Made by a program: the position numbers and the translations under genes
The notes under the pieces: model-generated
Seen by the model: the letters and a program-made list of their open reading frames with translations, nothing else
Database searches by the model: none
Told to the model about the DNA's origin: nothing
Assembly (NCBI GenBank): GCA_022446815.1
Contig: JAKVCD010000044.1
Location: forward strand, 1-64,000
Direction of reading: 5' to 3'
Length of the DNA: 64,000 bases
Origin: Planctomycetota bacterium
Lineage (GTDB): Bacteria > Planctomycetota > UBA1135 > GCA-002686595
Part shown: positions 17,480 through 27,448 of the stretch, piece after piece
Numbering within the stretch: the stretch's first letter is position 1
How the letters are laid out: every line of letters begins with the position of its first letter

Positions 17480-17521
17480 AGGGCCGAAGACCCTATTCGA
17501 GCCCCCCTTGGCGGTCAAGCG

Positions 17522-19438
17522 TCAGCGTCTCTTGAGCACACGGTTTGCCCCCGAGCGCACCGTCAGGCCGGTGGCGTCGAAGTGCTCGAGGAGCGGGATG
17601 AGGAACTTTCGAGTCGTCCCTAGCTGGTCCCTGAGGGTCGGAATATCGAGCTCCCCGCTATCTAGGCAGTTCGCTTGGACCGCCTCACGAGCGCGTGCCA
17701 TAGACCTCTCTGAGAGGAACACCCCCGCTCCCACGTGGTGCACGTGCCCCTGGTCTACGAGGAGTTCCATGAGCGCCTCTAGGCGGGCTCCTGCGCTCCC
17801 GACCTCTGATTGGAGCTCCTCGAGGCTGGGCGGCTGAAACTCAGCGCGCTCCATCCGCTCGCGCAGGCTCGCAAGAACCTCCTCCTCTCCAGCCTCAAGC
17901 GACGGGGCGCGGCCAGGCGTACTGACCTTCCCCCCAGGATGCTGCGTCCAGCGCTCGCGCTTCACCGCCTCCTCTTGCAACGCCTCGAAGAGAGACGCTG
18001 AGAAGGCGGTCCTTGAGCGCACCGCGATCGCGTCAGCATGGATCCGCCAAGGGTGCTCCCCAAACCAAGCGTTCAGCTCACGGCAGACCTCTTCGACCGC
18101 TCGATCGAAGACCTCTGAGTGAACCCAGCGCTTCCCGCCCTCGAAGCTGCGCACGAGGCCCTGCTCTTCTAACGTCCTGAGCGCATCCTCTGCCTCTTTG
18201 GGAGAGCGCTGCCCCTCCACAGCCAACTCCGCGAGAGGGACGAGGTCTGGCTGCCTGCGCGCGAGGGTGACCTCGAGGAACTCACCCACAGAACCCAGTC
18301 CATCGGACTGCCGCTGGAGCTCATCCAAGGCGAACTGTTTGAAGCGCTTCAAGCGGTGACGGCTGCGCTCGATTAAGACGCCGCCTCCTAAGGTGAACGA
18401 GGGCGAGGCCAGCCTCAGGACGAAGCGGTCGCCAGGGGCCGCGACGAGGGGGGTCTCGAGCCGCAGCTGCACTAAGCCAGTGGAGCCAGGCGCTAGATCC
18501 TCGGCGTCGAGGACGATCACCTCCCCGACGGCCTCGGTCGTCCCGGTGTGCACGCGGACCGCGAGCCGGTTCGAGACGGGCATCGGAGAGGACTCTATGA
18601 CCTCGAGCTGCGCTCCGAACATGGTCGCAGGTTCAAAGAAGCCTGGCGTGGAGAGCACGAAGCCGCGCTCGACCTCGTCGTGCCGCACGTCAGAGAGGTT
18701 GATTGCTGTCGAGTGGCCGGCACGGGCCCTCTCCGCCTGCTCGTGATAGGCCTGAATCCCCCGGACTTTTCCGCGCAGCCCGCCAGGCTGGAGCTCGAGG
18801 CTCTCTCCGATCTTCACAGATCCTGAGACAGGGATCCCTGTCACGATCGTTCCGAAGCCCTTGGCGCTGAAAACGCGCTGTACAGGCATCCTGAAGACCC
18901 CTTCCATGCTCCGCGGCGGCGCCTCCTTAGCCAGCTCGCTGAGCGCCTCCTTGAGCTCCTCGATGCCATCCCCGCGGACTCCCGAGCAGCGCAGGATCGG
19001 CGCACCCTCAAGGAAGGTCCCCTCCACTTCGGAGAGGACGTCCTCCATCGCGAGCTCGACCATCTCCTCCTCTACGAGGTCGACCTTGTTGAGGACGACG
19101 ACGCCGCGACGCACGCCGAGGAGGTTCATGATCGCTAGGTGCTCGCGAGTCTGTGGCATGACCCCATCGTCAGCTGCGACCACGAGCATGACGAGGTCGA
19201 TCCCGGTGGCGCCAGCCACCATGTTCTTGATGAAGCGCTCGTGGCCGGGGACGTCTACCAGGCCGACCTTCCGGCCGTCAGGGAGCTCGAAATTTGCGAA
19301 GCCTAGGTCGATCGTGAGGCCCCGCTCCTGCTCCTCCTTGAAGCGGTCAGGCTCGATCCCGGTGAGGGCTCGGACCAGTGTGGACTTGCCGTGGTCGATG
19401 TGACCGGCGGTCCCGATGACGATGGGTTGGATCTCCAA
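17522..19438 (-). CDS. selB: Selenocysteine-specific elongation factor SelB
   Basis: SelB brings Sec-tRNA to UGA codons marked by a SECIS hairpin. The GTPase domain shows [12 protein letters not shown] (G1), DVPGHE (G3) and NKVD (G4). Domains II-III follow, and the C-terminal 250 residues have the winged-helix repeats that bind SECIS RNA, which separates SelB from EF-Tu; the total of 638 residues is normal. I start it at TTG 19438 because GAGGAG lies 6 nt upstream and homologous SelB proteins begin right there; the in-frame extension to 19495 is not protein-like. Its presence implies that the organism makes selenoproteins; selA, selD and tRNA-Sec are not in the window. Confidence 0.94.
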   Translation of the reverse strand: MEIQPIVIGTAGHIDHGKSTLVRALTGIEPDRFKEEQERGLTIDLGFANFELPDGRKVGLVDVPGHERFIKNMVAGATGIDLVMLVVAADDGVMPQTREHLAIMNLLGVRRGVVVLNKVDLVEEEMVELAMEDVLSEVEGTFLEGAPILRCSGVRGDGIEELKEALSELAKEAPPRSMEGVFRMPVQRVFSAKGFGTIVTGIPVSGSVKIGESLELQPGGLRGKVRGIQAYHEQAERARAGHSTAINLSDVRHDEVERGFVLSTPGFFEPATMFGAQLEVIESSPMPVSNRLAVRVHTGTTEAVGEVIVLDAEDLAPGSTGLVQLRLETPLVAAPGDRFVLRLASPSFTLGGGVLIERSRHRLKRFKQFALDELQRQSDGLGSVGEFLEVTLARRQPDLVPLAELAVEGQRSPKEAEDALRTLEEQGLVRSFEGGKRWVHSEVFDRAVEEVCRELNAWFGEHPWRIHADAIAVRSRTAFSASLFEALQEEAVKRERWTQHPGGKVSTPGRAPSLEAGEEEVLASLRERMERAEFQPPSLEELQSEVGSAGARLEALMELLVDQGHVHHVGAGVFLSERSMARAREAVQANCLDSGELDIPTLRDQLGTTRKFLIPLLEHFDATGLTVRSGANRVLKRR

Positions 19439-19516
19439 GGACAGCTCCTCTGCGTGTGAATAGCAGCATATCGAGCCTAGCCTCCGCATGGTCACCGTTA
19501 GCCGAACTCTCCTCGG

Positions 19517-19522
19517 TACAAT
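19517..19522 (+). promoter_or_regulatory. -10-like hexamer giving a leaderless start for the radical SAM gene
   Basis: TACAAT ends exactly 6 nt before the ATG at 19529, so transcription would start on the A of the start codon. No Shine-Dalgarno sequence is present and I see no clear -35 element. Confidence 0.45.
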
Positions 19523-19528
19523 CTCCGC

Positions 19529-20500
19529 ATGAACGACCTACGCTTCCGCACCCTCGGCAGGTGGCTTGAAGACCACTTCGGGACGCCCACCTACCGCGTC
19601 GCCTTAGATGCGGGCTCGACCTGTCCGAACAGGGACGGTGAGAAGGGCTTTGGCGGCTGCGTCTACTGCGACGTAGAGGGCTCGGGCACTGGCGCGCTGA
19701 GGACAGGGAGTGACCTCGCTGAGCAGCTCGAGCTTGGCCTAAATCGTGTCTCAAGACGTCAGCAGCACGCGGGCGGCGATCACGGCGTGATCGCCTACTT
19801 CCAGTCCTACTCCAACACCTACGTTGAGGCGGCCCGCCTGCGAGAGGTCCTCGAGGTGGTCAAGCCGCATCTCGGCGCGCCAGTGGTCGCAGTGAGCGTC
19901 GCTACGAGGCCCGACACCCTCCCGGACGAGTGCTTAGACGTCCTCGAGGCGCTCACGGAGCATGTAGAGGTGTGGCTAGAGCTAGGACTCGAGGCCGCCT
20001 GTGATGACGTGCTGACGAAGATCGGGCGCCTGCACACTGTCGATGAGTTCAGAGAGGCGGCCTCGCGAGCCGCCCTGCGTGGCATCGGCGTCGTCGGGCA
20101 CGCGATCCTTGGGCTGCCGGGGGACGGCCGCGAGGGAGCTAGGCGGACTGCTGAGGTGCTCGCTGAGTGCGGCGTGTGGGGCGTCAAGGTCCATCACCTC
20201 ATGGTCCTGCGGCGAACCATCCTCGAGGGCTGGTGGCGCCAGGGCGACGTCGAGCTCCTCGAGCCGGAGCGCTACGTCGACTGGCTGACGGACTTCGTCG
20301 AGCGCCTCCACCCTGAGCAGGTGTTGCACCGGGTAACGGGAGAGTCTCCCCCCGAGAAGCTCCTCGCCCCGCAGTGGGAGGTGAGCAAGAACGCAGTCAG
20401 GTCAATGCTCACGCGAGAGCTCGAGGCGCGAGGGTCCCGTCAAGGCTCGCTCTGCGAGGGCGCTCCTGCGCCGTTCTTCACCGAGAGCGCGAAGGCCTAA
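19529..20500 (+). CDS. YhcC-family radical SAM protein
   Basis: This 323-residue protein matches the TIGR01212/YhcC family. The N-terminal segment DAGSTCPNRDGEKGFGGC followed by VYC carries the three cysteines that hold the [4Fe-4S] cluster in the spacing typical of this family. Further features are AYFQSYSNTY, the conserved RPDTLPDE and HAILGLPGD. The family is widespread and its reaction is unresolved; a role in tRNA or cofactor modification has been proposed. It stands alone on the plus strand, divergent from selB with about 90 nt between them, and appears to be leaderless. The C-terminal end is variable. Confidence 0.88.
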   Translation: MNDLRFRTLGRWLEDHFGTPTYRVALDAGSTCPNRDGEKGFGGCVYCDVEGSGTGALRTGSDLAEQLELGLNRVSRRQQHAGGDHGVIAYFQSYSNTYVEAARLREVLEVVKPHLGAPVVAVSVATRPDTLPDECLDVLEALTEHVEVWLELGLEAACDDVLTKIGRLHTVDEFREAASRAALRGIGVVGHAILGLPGDGREGARRTAEVLAECGVWGVKVHHLMVLRRTILEGWWRQGDVELLEPERYVDWLTDFVERLHPEQVLHRVTGESPPEKLLAPQWEVSKNAVRSMLTRELEARGSRQGSLCEGAPAPFFTESAKA

Positions 20501-20515
20501 GCCCTCAAGCGCAGC

Positions 20516-21241
20516 TCAGATACGGAAGAGGATCCGATCGCAGGAGGGGCACTGGATGACCTTGTTCCCCCTCGCGAGTTGGACATTCAAGTTCGGCGGA
20601 ATGGACATGTAGCACGCCTGGCAGACCTGCGATTCAACCCTCGCCATAGCCTGCCCCTCACGCGCGCTGAGTAGGCGGTTGTAGAGGTTCAAGGCCTCAG
20701 GGTCGACATCCCCGCTGAGACGCTCGGAGCGAGTGCTCTCAAGCTCACTCTTGCGCCCCTCCGCTTCAGCGATCTCACGGTCGATTCCCTCGCTGAGCTC
20801 AGCGAAGTGCCCTTCCTCGATGGCGAGCTGTTCCTCGCTGGCCTTGAGGTCTTCGACCTTCTGCTCGCTCTCCAACATCATCTCGACGCAGATCCGCTCG
20901 CTGTGCTTGATCTCCCGCTGGAGCTCGCGCACCTCGTAACGACAAGCCTCGACGATCGCCATGTCGCGCGAGCCTCCGCTCTCCTCCTCGAGCTTGCGGA
21001 TACGCTGACGCTGTGTGATCGACTGGTTCTCGATCTCGCGCACGCGAATTTCGAGCCCATTCCTTTCATCTTTGACAGCTTGGATCCGAGCCTTCAGATC
21101 CTCGAGCTTCTTCGCTCGCGCCGCCCGCTCCGCGGGGAGGCGTTTGAGTTCCTCCTCGACCCTGAACAGGTCTCGGTCGATCTCTTGAATCCCCCAGAGG
21201 GTGCTTATTGTTTCCTGCATCGGCGTGTTTGCGAGCGTCAT
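20516..21241 (-). CDS. Coiled-coil protein with a C-terminal C4 zinc ribbon (COG1579-like)
   Basis: Residues about 10-185 form an almost continuous coiled coil rich in Glu, Arg and Leu. The C-terminus has two CxxC pairs (CQAC near residue 204 and CPSC near 230) that form a zinc ribbon. This matches the widely conserved COG1579 family, which is suspected to bind nucleic acid but has no settled function. I start at ATG 21241 because a TTGCTC/TAGAAT promoter pair lies just upstream (21253-21280, minus); the ATG at 21220 is also possible. It follows rpoD on the same strand after a terminator. Confidence 0.8.
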   Translation of the reverse strand: MTLANTPMQETISTLWGIQEIDRDLFRVEEELKRLPAERAARAKKLEDLKARIQAVKDERNGLEIRVREIENQSITQRQRIRKLEEESGGSRDMAIVEACRYEVRELQREIKHSERICVEMMLESEQKVEDLKASEEQLAIEEGHFAELSEGIDREIAEAEGRKSELESTRSERLSGDVDPEALNLYNRLLSAREGQAMARVESQVCQACYMSIPPNLNVQLARGNKVIQCPSCDRILFRI

Positions 21242-21252
21242 CGAAGCCGAGA

Positions 21253-21280
21253 ATTCTACTGCCCTCGTATCAAGGAGCAA
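21253..21280 (-). promoter_or_regulatory. Candidate promoter of the zinc-ribbon coiled-coil gene
   Basis: On the minus strand TTGCTC (21275-21280) and TAGAAT (21253-21258) are 16 nt apart, with the -10 hexamer 11 nt before the ATG at 21241. The leader would be only a few bases. The -35 match is partial. Confidence 0.4.
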
Positions 21281-21322
21281 GGGACCAAGTCAGGAAGTCT
21301 CACTGTCGGAGGTAAAATCTCC

Positions 21323-21358
21323 AAAAGAGTCGCGGGGCCGCCGATCCCTCGGCGACTC
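21323..21358 (-). terminator. Intrinsic terminator of dnaG-rpoD
   Basis: Downstream of the rpoD stop, the minus strand reads GAGTCGC, a GC-rich inner arm, GCGACTC and then TTTTGGAGATTTT. The outer stem is 7 perfect pairs (21327-21333 with 21352-21358); an inner CGCCGA/TCGGCG pairing is an alternative. Position and T-run support a factor-independent terminator. Confidence 0.6.
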
Positions 21359-21413
21359 CGCGATGGGCTGTTGGGAGGAGAGCCGCAGCCCCATCCCACC
21401 AAAAAGGAGGACT

Positions 21414-23150
21414 CTACTCCTCGGTCTCGGGGACAGTGACTCCGTCGAGGAAGCTCGCCAGCTGACGGGCGCGGACAGGGTGGCGGAGCTTACGAACCGC
21501 CTTAGCCTCGATCTGACGCACCCGCTCACGGGTCACGCGGAAGATCCGCCCCACCTCCTCGAGGGTGTAGGTGTAGCCGTCTCCGATGCCATAGCGGAGC
21601 TTGACGATCTCTCGCTCACGGAAGGTGAGCGTCTTGAGGACGTCGTCGATGCGCTCCTTGAGCATCTCCTGGCCCGCCGTCTGCATCGGGCTCTCGGCCG
21701 ACTCGTCCTCGATGAAGTCACCGAAGTAGCTGTCCTCAGAGTCGCCGATCGGCCGGTCTAGGCTGATGGGGTGCTTGCTGATCTTCATGACGCGCTTCGC
21801 CTCTTCCACGGTGATCCCGCTGGCCTCAGCGATCTCCTCCACGCTGGGCTCACGGCCCTTCAGCTGCAGGAGTCGCTTGGAGACGTTCCGAAGCTTGCTC
21901 ATGGTCTCGATCATGTGAACAGGGATCCGGATGGTCCGGGCCTGATCTGCGATCGAGCGGGTGATCGCCTGGCGGATCCACCAGGTCGCGTAGGTTGAGA
22001 ATTTGTAACCCCGGCGATACTCGTACTTCTCGACCGCCTTCATCAGGCCGGTGTTGCCCTCTTGGATGAGGTCGAGGAAGGAGAGACCGCGGTTGCGATA
22101 CTTCTTGGCGATCGAGACGACGAGTCGCAGGTTGCCGCTTGAGAGCTTTCGCTTGGCCTCCTCGTATTCGTCATTGTGAAGTCGGATCTGCTGGCAGCGA
22201 CGCCCCAAGCGCTCGGTGGGCTCTAGCGCCTCAAGCTCTAGGCCATCGAGCTGCTCTTGAAGCTCTTTGATCGCAGCCGGGTTGTCGTTGGCCTGCTTCA
22301 GGTTAGCGAGACGACGCTGAATGGAGCGCATCTCACGATAGCGCTCCTCCAAGAGCTCCAAGTAAGGGTGAACCTTCTTGATCTGCAGGTGGCACTCCTC
22401 GAGGAGGATGACGAGCTTACGCCGGATGTTCTGGACCTTCTCCAGCTGCTTGGCGCGGTCCGCCTTCGAGAGGCGAGCGCTCTGAAGCGGGACGTACTCC
22501 GTCCGGATGTTCTCTAGTAGCGTCCGGATCGTGTCCATGTTGACCGGCAGGCGCTTTGCTAGGAACTGCTTCCCGAGGGTCTCGACGATCTTGGGGTCGT
22601 CGTCAGCCTTGGGGTTCGGGTTAACCTTGAGGGTCCGGTCAAACGCGAGCTTGCCCTCCTGCACGAGCTCGACAGTCGCGACGGACTCATCCATACAGAA
22701 GCCGGAGCCCATCGCCTTCTTGCGGAAGCGCTTCCGAGTGATCTCGATCGTCTTCGCTAGGTAGATCTCCTCGGGACGCGTAAGGAGCGGGATCTCCCCC
22801 ATCTGCGTGAGGTACATCCGCACCGGGTCGTCGATCTTCTCAGGCATATCTGCCTTGACCGTCTTCTCTGCGGCCTTCTTTGACGCCTTCTTTTTAACGG
22901 GCTCCTTGGACTTGCCCATGAGCCCGTCTCCGGCCTTGATCGAGATCGCGTCCTTATCAGAGGTGTCCACGTCGTCGTCTTCCACGACGTCGATCCCAGC
23001 TTCATCGAGGGCGAAGAACACCTGATCCATTTGGTCGAGGGGGACGAACTGGTCCTCCATCAGCTTTGTCATACCGCTGACGGTCAGGAAGCCGGCCTTA
23101 CGACCCTCATCGATGAGGGACTTGATGGTGTCGTCTATCTTCGTGCTCAT
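21414..23150 (-). CDS. rpoD: Primary RNA polymerase sigma factor (sigma-70/RpoD)
   Basis: RpoD recruits RNA polymerase to housekeeping promoters. The 578-residue protein is full length. An N-terminal region 1.1 (about 1-60) is followed by an acidic/lysine linker. Region 1.2 begins [20 protein letters not shown]. Region 2 has [16 protein letters not shown] and the -10-recognising [16 protein letters not shown]. Region 3 has IPVHMIE, and region 4 ends with the helix-turn-helix [20 protein letters not shown]. Region 1.1 marks it as the primary rather than an alternative sigma. It lies 37 nt downstream of dnaG, the two core genes of the classic macromolecular-synthesis operon; the third partner, rpsU, is not next to them. 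Confidence 0.97.
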   Translation of the reverse strand: MSTKIDDTIKSLIDEGRKAGFLTVSGMTKLMEDQFVPLDQMDQVFFALDEAGIDVVEDDDVDTSDKDAISIKAGDGLMGKSKEPVKKKASKKAAEKTVKADMPEKIDDPVRMYLTQMGEIPLLTRPEEIYLAKTIEITRKRFRKKAMGSGFCMDESVATVELVQEGKLAFDRTLKVNPNPKADDDPKIVETLGKQFLAKRLPVNMDTIRTLLENIRTEYVPLQSARLSKADRAKQLEKVQNIRRKLVILLEECHLQIKKVHPYLELLEERYREMRSIQRRLANLKQANDNPAAIKELQEQLDGLELEALEPTERLGRRCQQIRLHNDEYEEAKRKLSSGNLRLVVSIAKKYRNRGLSFLDLIQEGNTGLMKAVEKYEYRRGYKFSTYATWWIRQAITRSIADQARTIRIPVHMIETMSKLRNVSKRLLQLKGREPSVEEIAEASGITVEEAKRVMKISKHPISLDRPIGDSEDSYFGDFIEDESAESPMQTAGQEMLKERIDDVLKTLTFREREIVKLRYGIGDGYTYTLEEVGRIFRVTRERVRQIEAKAVRKLRHPVRARQLASFLDGVTVPETEE

Positions 23151-23187
23151 AGTCGTTTCAGGGGGGGGAGGAGGAGGTTTGTGGAGC

Positions 23188-25050
23188 TCAGTGGCTAGGG
23201 GCGGGTGCCCCAGCGTTCGGGTTCAGTTTCTGCAGCTCAGCCTGAAGGGCCATGTGTCGCTGCATCAGTTCGGTCCGCTCAGAGTGATCTAAGTCTTCTT
23301 CGGTGGTGAGTCGTTCTTGGACGTCAGCGCGCTCAAGCTCGAGCGCAGCGCGCTTGAGGGAGTAGAGCGCGCAGTCAAACAGGATGCGTGGGCTGTCACT
23401 ACGCTCAGCGTGCTCCACGATCTTGCCGACCAAAGCGCGGGCCTCCTCGTCATCGCCGAGGCCTGTCAGGACGGATCCCTCGTGGATGTCTGCGTCGAGG
23501 TCTTCGCTCAACCCGGAGATAACCTCCAGGATGCGATGAATGTCGGAGGAAGGGCATCGGCCCATCCAGTCACCTGCCATGGGGATCAGACTCGGGTCTA
23601 ACATGAGCGCACCCACCATCTCTCCCCATGCTTGCCGCACCTTAGGGTTGATCCTTGCCTCAACCGGGGCAGTCTCTTCAGCCTCCTGCGGCGAAGGGCT
23701 GTGTCCCTCTGCCTGGCCTTGGATGCGGGCTTGCTGCTTCTTGCGGGCCTCTATGCGAGCCTCAGGAGTGAGAGCCAGCTGTGCCTTGAGGACCTCAGGC
23801 GACATCTTGAGGCGCTCCGCGAGACGCCGCATCAGGTCCTCACGATGTACCGGGGCCTTCACCTTGAGGATCAAGGCGAGCACGCGATCGACTGCTTGGG
23901 AGAGCGCGTTACCTTCCAGACCCTCCAAGCCTCCGCAGGCGAACTCAAACCATGGCGTCGCCTCTTCGAGGGCACGCTGGAAGCCCTCCAAGCCCTCGCC
24001 CATGAGCATGTCGCACGGATCTTGCCCACCTTCAGGCTGCATCACCTCCAACTCATAGGACTCTGGGAGGAGCCCTGCGAGGGCACGAAAGGCTGCTTCG
24101 CGGCCAGCGGCGTCGCCGTCAAAGATGAGGCTGACACGCTTCGCGCTAGCGCGGTGAAGCAGCTTCGCGTGTTTATCCGTCGTTGAGGTGCCGAGGACAG
24201 CGGCGACATTCTTCAGCCCCTGCTGATGCGCTGCGATGACGTCGGTGTATCCCTCCATCAGGATCACCTGACCAGCCTTTCGCGCCTCCAAATGAGCGAG
24301 GTCGAAGCCGTAGATGAGGGAGCGCTTGTCGAACCACGGGGTCTCCGGGGAGTTGATGTACTTAGGCCCATCGTCAGGGCCGTCGCTGAGGCGTCGCGCG
24401 CCAAAGCCAACGGTGCGCCCCTGTAGATCACGAATGGGGAACATCAGACGACCTCTGAAGAAGTCGTACGGCCCCCGCTCGTTCTTTCTAGCTAGCCCAG
24501 TCTTTTCGAGGATCCCAAAAGGCACACCCTTTGCGCGGGTAGCCGCTACGAGGGCATCCCCAGACGCTGGCGCCCAGCCGAGCCCGAAGGAGTGAGAGGT
24601 CTCTTGGTCAAAGCCGCGCTCGGCAAGGTAGTCCCGCGCAGCTTGAGCTTCGGGGTCCTTCAGTCGCTCACGATAGAAGGCAGCAGCGCGCTTCAAGACA
24701 TCCAAGCCGAGCTCATGCTCGCTGGTGTCACGCTTCGACCCGCCAGAACTCGGCAGCTCGACACCGACCTGACTGCCGAGGAACTTCGCCGCTTCGATGA
24801 AGCCCATCCCATAGCTAGTCATCACGAAGGAGAGCACGTCCCCCCCCTCTCCGCAGGCGCCGAAGCAGCGCCAGGTGCCCCGAGAGGGGTCCACCTTAAA
24901 GGAGGGAGTCTTCTCTTCGTGGAAGGGGCAGCAAGCCTCATAGAGCTTCCCCTTGCGCTTCAACTCAGGCACACGCTGGCGCACGATCTCTTCGATCGGT
25001 GCGCGCAACTTGATCTCTTCGATCGCGCGTTTGAAGTCGTGGTCAGGCAA
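23188..25050 (-). CDS. dnaG: DNA primase DnaG
   Basis: DnaG makes RNA primers at the replication fork. The zinc-binding domain has [12 protein letters not shown] and, 17 residues on, C-x3-C in [10 protein letters not shown]. The TOPRIM core has the catalytic Glu in ILMEGYTD and the metal-binding [11 protein letters not shown]. The C-terminal part (about 430-620) would bind the helicase DnaB. I start at TTG 25050 because [12 protein letters not shown] aligns with the usual DnaG N-terminus about 40 residues before the zinc motif; an in-frame TTG at 25101 would add 17 residues that do not look like primase. Neither start has a clear ribosome-binding site. rpoD follows 37 nt downstream. Confidence 0.95.
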   Translation of the reverse strand: MPDHDFKRAIEEIKLRAPIEEIVRQRVPELKRKGKLYEACCPFHEEKTPSFKVDPSRGTWRCFGACGEGGDVLSFVMTSYGMGFIEAAKFLGSQVGVELPSSGGSKRDTSEHELGLDVLKRAAAFYRERLKDPEAQAARDYLAERGFDQETSHSFGLGWAPASGDALVAATRAKGVPFGILEKTGLARKNERGPYDFFRGRLMFPIRDLQGRTVGFGARRLSDGPDDGPKYINSPETPWFDKRSLIYGFDLAHLEARKAGQVILMEGYTDVIAAHQQGLKNVAAVLGTSTTDKHAKLLHRASAKRVSLIFDGDAAGREAAFRALAGLLPESYELEVMQPEGGQDPCDMLMGEGLEGFQRALEEATPWFEFACGGLEGLEGNALSQAVDRVLALILKVKAPVHREDLMRRLAERLKMSPEVLKAQLALTPEARIEARKKQQARIQGQAEGHSPSPQEAEETAPVEARINPKVRQAWGEMVGALMLDPSLIPMAGDWMGRCPSSDIHRILEVISGLSEDLDADIHEGSVLTGLGDDEEARALVGKIVEHAERSDSPRILFDCALYSLKRAALELERADVQERLTTEEDLDHSERTELMQRHMALQAELQKLNPNAGAPAPSH

Positions 25051-25101
25051 GGGAGGAGTGTGGGAGCAGTGGAAGGCGCCTTGGAGTGCAGGTATCCGCA
25101 A

Positions 25102-25550
25102 CCTAGAGGAGGTCTGGGGCAGTGAATCGCCTGTGTTCTCTACGCTTCCTAGTGAGAAAAGTTGTGAGGGGAAAGTCTGTGGGGTTGTTCAGACTTTGTT
25201 TGAGGTCCGATTTGGGGTCAGCTGGGCAGCTAATCCCGCCTTTTTGGACGCTTTTCACACGAAATGTGCGCAAAACATCCACGAAACGAGCAAGGACCGC
25301 TCTAAGAGCCCTGCGTCCAGCCGCGCCGCCGTCGATGTTTCGCGCTGGCTCTTGGACGAATCAGGGGGCCTATGCCTTGCTTCGATCACCCGTAGAGCGT
25401 GGAGGAGCGCCTGGCAACGCTCATTTAAGACCTCTCCCGCCTGGTTCGCTCGTTTGAGTGAATATGTCGCCGTTGCTCATAGACTACCACCGGGAAGAGT
25501 CACAGGCCATCTTCACCTGGAAAGCAGGTCTTTTCTTCTCAGGACGAGGC
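25102..25550. other. Gene-free interval between rsmA and dnaG
   Basis: I find no supported gene in these roughly 450 nt; open frames on the plus strand have no start signal or recognisable domain. The part nearest dnaG is locally AT-richer and should carry the dnaG-rpoD promoter. It holds an 8-bp inverted repeat, AAAGTCTG (25172-25179) and CAGACTTT (25190-25197). Near 25520 there is a weak ACCTG/CAGGT hairpin followed by TCTTTTCTTCT on the plus strand, with no plus-strand gene before it. Confidence 0.5.
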
Positions 25551-26450
25551 TTAGGCGAGCTCGTCCCACGCGCTAAGCGAAGCGAGGGCTAGCCAATCCG
25601 CCTCGCTGAGGCCCTCTACACGGGCCTCAGGGGCCACCGCAGCCTCCTCAAGGACAGCAGCCGCGCGCTCCTTGCCCCCCATCACGTCGCCCAAGACCCG
25701 CCGGACGACCTGCTTACGCCGCGTGAAGAGCGCACTCGAGAGCCTGACGACCGCTTCTTGGAGAGATGCTGAGGGGGCGTCCGGCCTGCGCTCGAGCTGA
25801 ATCAAGCTGCTCTCTACCTTTGGCCGAGGCCGGAAATGCGCGCCCCCAACGACGCGCAGGTGCCTCACTACGTAAGAGAGCTGGAGGCGCATCCCGAGGA
25901 GGCCCCAGCCCTCCTCGCCGACTGTCGCCGCCGCGCGCAGCGCCATCTCTCTTTGAATCAGCACGGTCATCGACTTCGGGGGAGTCTCCGCCCGAGCACA
26001 CTCTGCGAGGAGCGGACCACTGATCGAGTAGGGCAGGTTTCCGACGAGGTGCCAGGGACCCGCGTGAGGGATTGCAGAGAGGAGCTCAGAGGAGAGTGCG
26101 TGCTTTCCATTCAGTGCGTCCGCACGGAGCAGCGTCAGGCCATCGAGGGCTCCCAGGTCCTCGCTCACGAGCTCGTGGAGTCTGTGATCCACTTCGATTG
26201 AGGTGACGGTGGCCCCGGTCGCTACAAGCGCGCGCGTCAAGAAACCAAGGCCCGTCCCCACTTCGATCACGTGATCACCAGGTCCGACACCTGCATCTCT
26301 AGCGATGGCCTCCAAGAGGTTTGTATCGAGGAGGAAGTTCTGACCGAGGCGTTTGGACGGATGGAAGCCTGCAGCTCGCAGCCGAACTTGCCAGCTGCTC
26401 CACTCTACGCCTCTCAGAGGGCCTTCGTTGGCTCCATCCACACCGCTCAC
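25551..26450 (-). CDS. rsmA: 16S rRNA dimethyladenosine transferase
   Basis: RsmA (KsgA) dimethylates two adjacent adenosines near the 3' end of 16S rRNA, a late small-subunit assembly check. Motifs: KRLGQNFLLD at the N-terminus, the SAM-binding VIEVGTGLGFLTRAL, and the catalytic NLPYSIS. The C-terminal small domain has PRPKVESS. I start at GTG 26450, which overlaps the previous stop by 4 nt (GTGA) and has GGAG upstream, giving 299 residues; an earlier in-frame TTG (26474) would lie inside the upstream gene. It is the last gene of a three-gene minus-strand run with two lipoprotein genes, an unusual partnership. Confidence 0.93.
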   Translation of the reverse strand: MSGVDGANEGPLRGVEWSSWQVRLRAAGFHPSKRLGQNFLLDTNLLEAIARDAGVGPGDHVIEVGTGLGFLTRALVATGATVTSIEVDHRLHELVSEDLGALDGLTLLRADALNGKHALSSELLSAIPHAGPWHLVGNLPYSISGPLLAECARAETPPKSMTVLIQREMALRAAATVGEEGWGLLGMRLQLSYVVRHLRVVGGAHFRPRPKVESSLIQLERRPDAPSASLQEAVVRLSSALFTRRKQVVRRVLGDVMGGKERAAAVLEEAAVAPEARVEGLSEADWLALASLSAWDELA

Positions 26451-27397
26451 TGCTCCGCTCCCTCCAAGATCCAAACGATGACCTCCCCCTCTCCGGAGAG
26501 CTCACGCAAGAGCTCGATCGCTGGCTGCCCCCAGCGCGCGCCCACAGCGCGCGCGCGCGCCCGCGTCGCCTGGCTCAAGCCACAGGTCTGCACGACGCGG
26601 CGTAAGTACTCCTTCGCGTTCGCTACGAGGCGAAAGCCCAGATCGATGGAGCGGTGCCGTGCGTCTACTTCGAGCGAGGCGATCCGCAAACCAAAGACCT
26701 GCGACCCGGCCTGAGTGGCGCTCTTGAAGTCGAAGAGCGGCTCTTGATGAGAGAGCCAAGAGCCCCCCATCGCGGCAGCCGGAGAGACCTGAGAGACCCC
26801 AAGCTGCTCTACCGTGACCCACTCGCGCGCATTCCCGATGAGGTCGTAGACGCCTGAGGGGGTCGCCCCCCCTTCAAAGGTACCCACCCCGAGGGGGCCG
26901 TGGAGTCCAAGGTCGAGCGTATTCGCGACCGACCTAGCCGGGGAGGTCCCCCACGGCCAAGGCTGCGCGCGGGTCCCCGCAGAGATCCTCATCCACTCGC
27001 GCTGCGTGAGGAGCCTCATCCCCTCTCCATCCGCGAGCTCCGACGCCTCCTCCTGAGTCATGAAGGTCGCTGGCAGGGTCTCAGTGCCCTCCTGCCAGCG
27101 CCCCCAGACGCGCATGCCGGGGCCCTTCGCAGCTCCAGGAGCGGCCGCGAGGTGCGCCAGCCACTCCCCCCTTGTGACCTCGTAGCGGTCGACGAGGAGC
27201 GCCTCCGAGTTTGAGCAGTCGAAGCCCGTGGTCCCTAAGCTGCAGACGCCTGGCGGTACAAAGACCAAGCGCTCGAGCCGCGCAAGAGCGTGCTCCTCCT
27301 CAGCGCTCGGTCCGCCGCAAGCCTGGAGCGAGAGCGAAAACAGAGCCGCGGCGAGGAGGACTCTGCCGTCACTCCTCGCCGCGTTTTCCAAAGCCAT
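26447..27397 (-). CDS. Lipoprotein with a formylglycine-generating-enzyme (FGE/SUMF1) type domain
   Basis: The ATG at 27397 gives MALENAARSDGRVLL followed by a hydrophobic helix and the lipobox LSLQAC, so the protein is probably lipid-anchored at residue about 27. The rest is an FGE-sulfatase fold: YEVTRGEWLAHL, LPATFMTQEEASELADGEGM, RLLTQREWMRISAGTR, and GVYDLIGNAREWVT. True sulfatase activators use a Cys pair or copper-binding cysteines in the C-terminal part. I do not see the typical paired site, so this is more likely one of the many FGE-fold proteins with another or a structural role. An in-frame GTG at 27433 is an alternative start. It overlaps rsmA by 4 nt. Confidence 0.8.
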   Translation of the reverse strand: MALENAARSDGRVLLAAALFSLSLQACGGPSAEEEHALARLERLVFVPPGVCSLGTTGFDCSNSEALLVDRYEVTRGEWLAHLAAAPGAAKGPGMRVWGRWQEGTETLPATFMTQEEASELADGEGMRLLTQREWMRISAGTRAQPWPWGTSPARSVANTLDLGLHGPLGVGTFEGGATPSGVYDLIGNAREWVTVEQLGVSQVSPAAAMGGSWLSHQEPLFDFKSATQAGSQVFGLRIASLEVDARHRSIDLGFRLVANAKEYLRRVVQTCGLSQATRARARAVGARWGQPAIELLRELSGEGEVIVWILEGAEQ

Positions 27398-27448
27398 GTG
27401 CGCGCTTAGAACGCGGCCCTTAGCGGACCGCACTTCGCACGCGCCTCA

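Noticed and set aside
25122-25457. Plus-strand 111-codon frame in the dnaG-rsmA gap
   Set aside because: No ribosome-binding site, no recognisable domain, and arginine/proline composition typical of chance frames in GC-rich DNA.
26522-26562. GCGCGC-rich run near 26540-26560 as a possible repeat or Z-DNA element
   Set aside because: It falls inside the FGE-type coding sequence and is explained by Ala-Arg codons.
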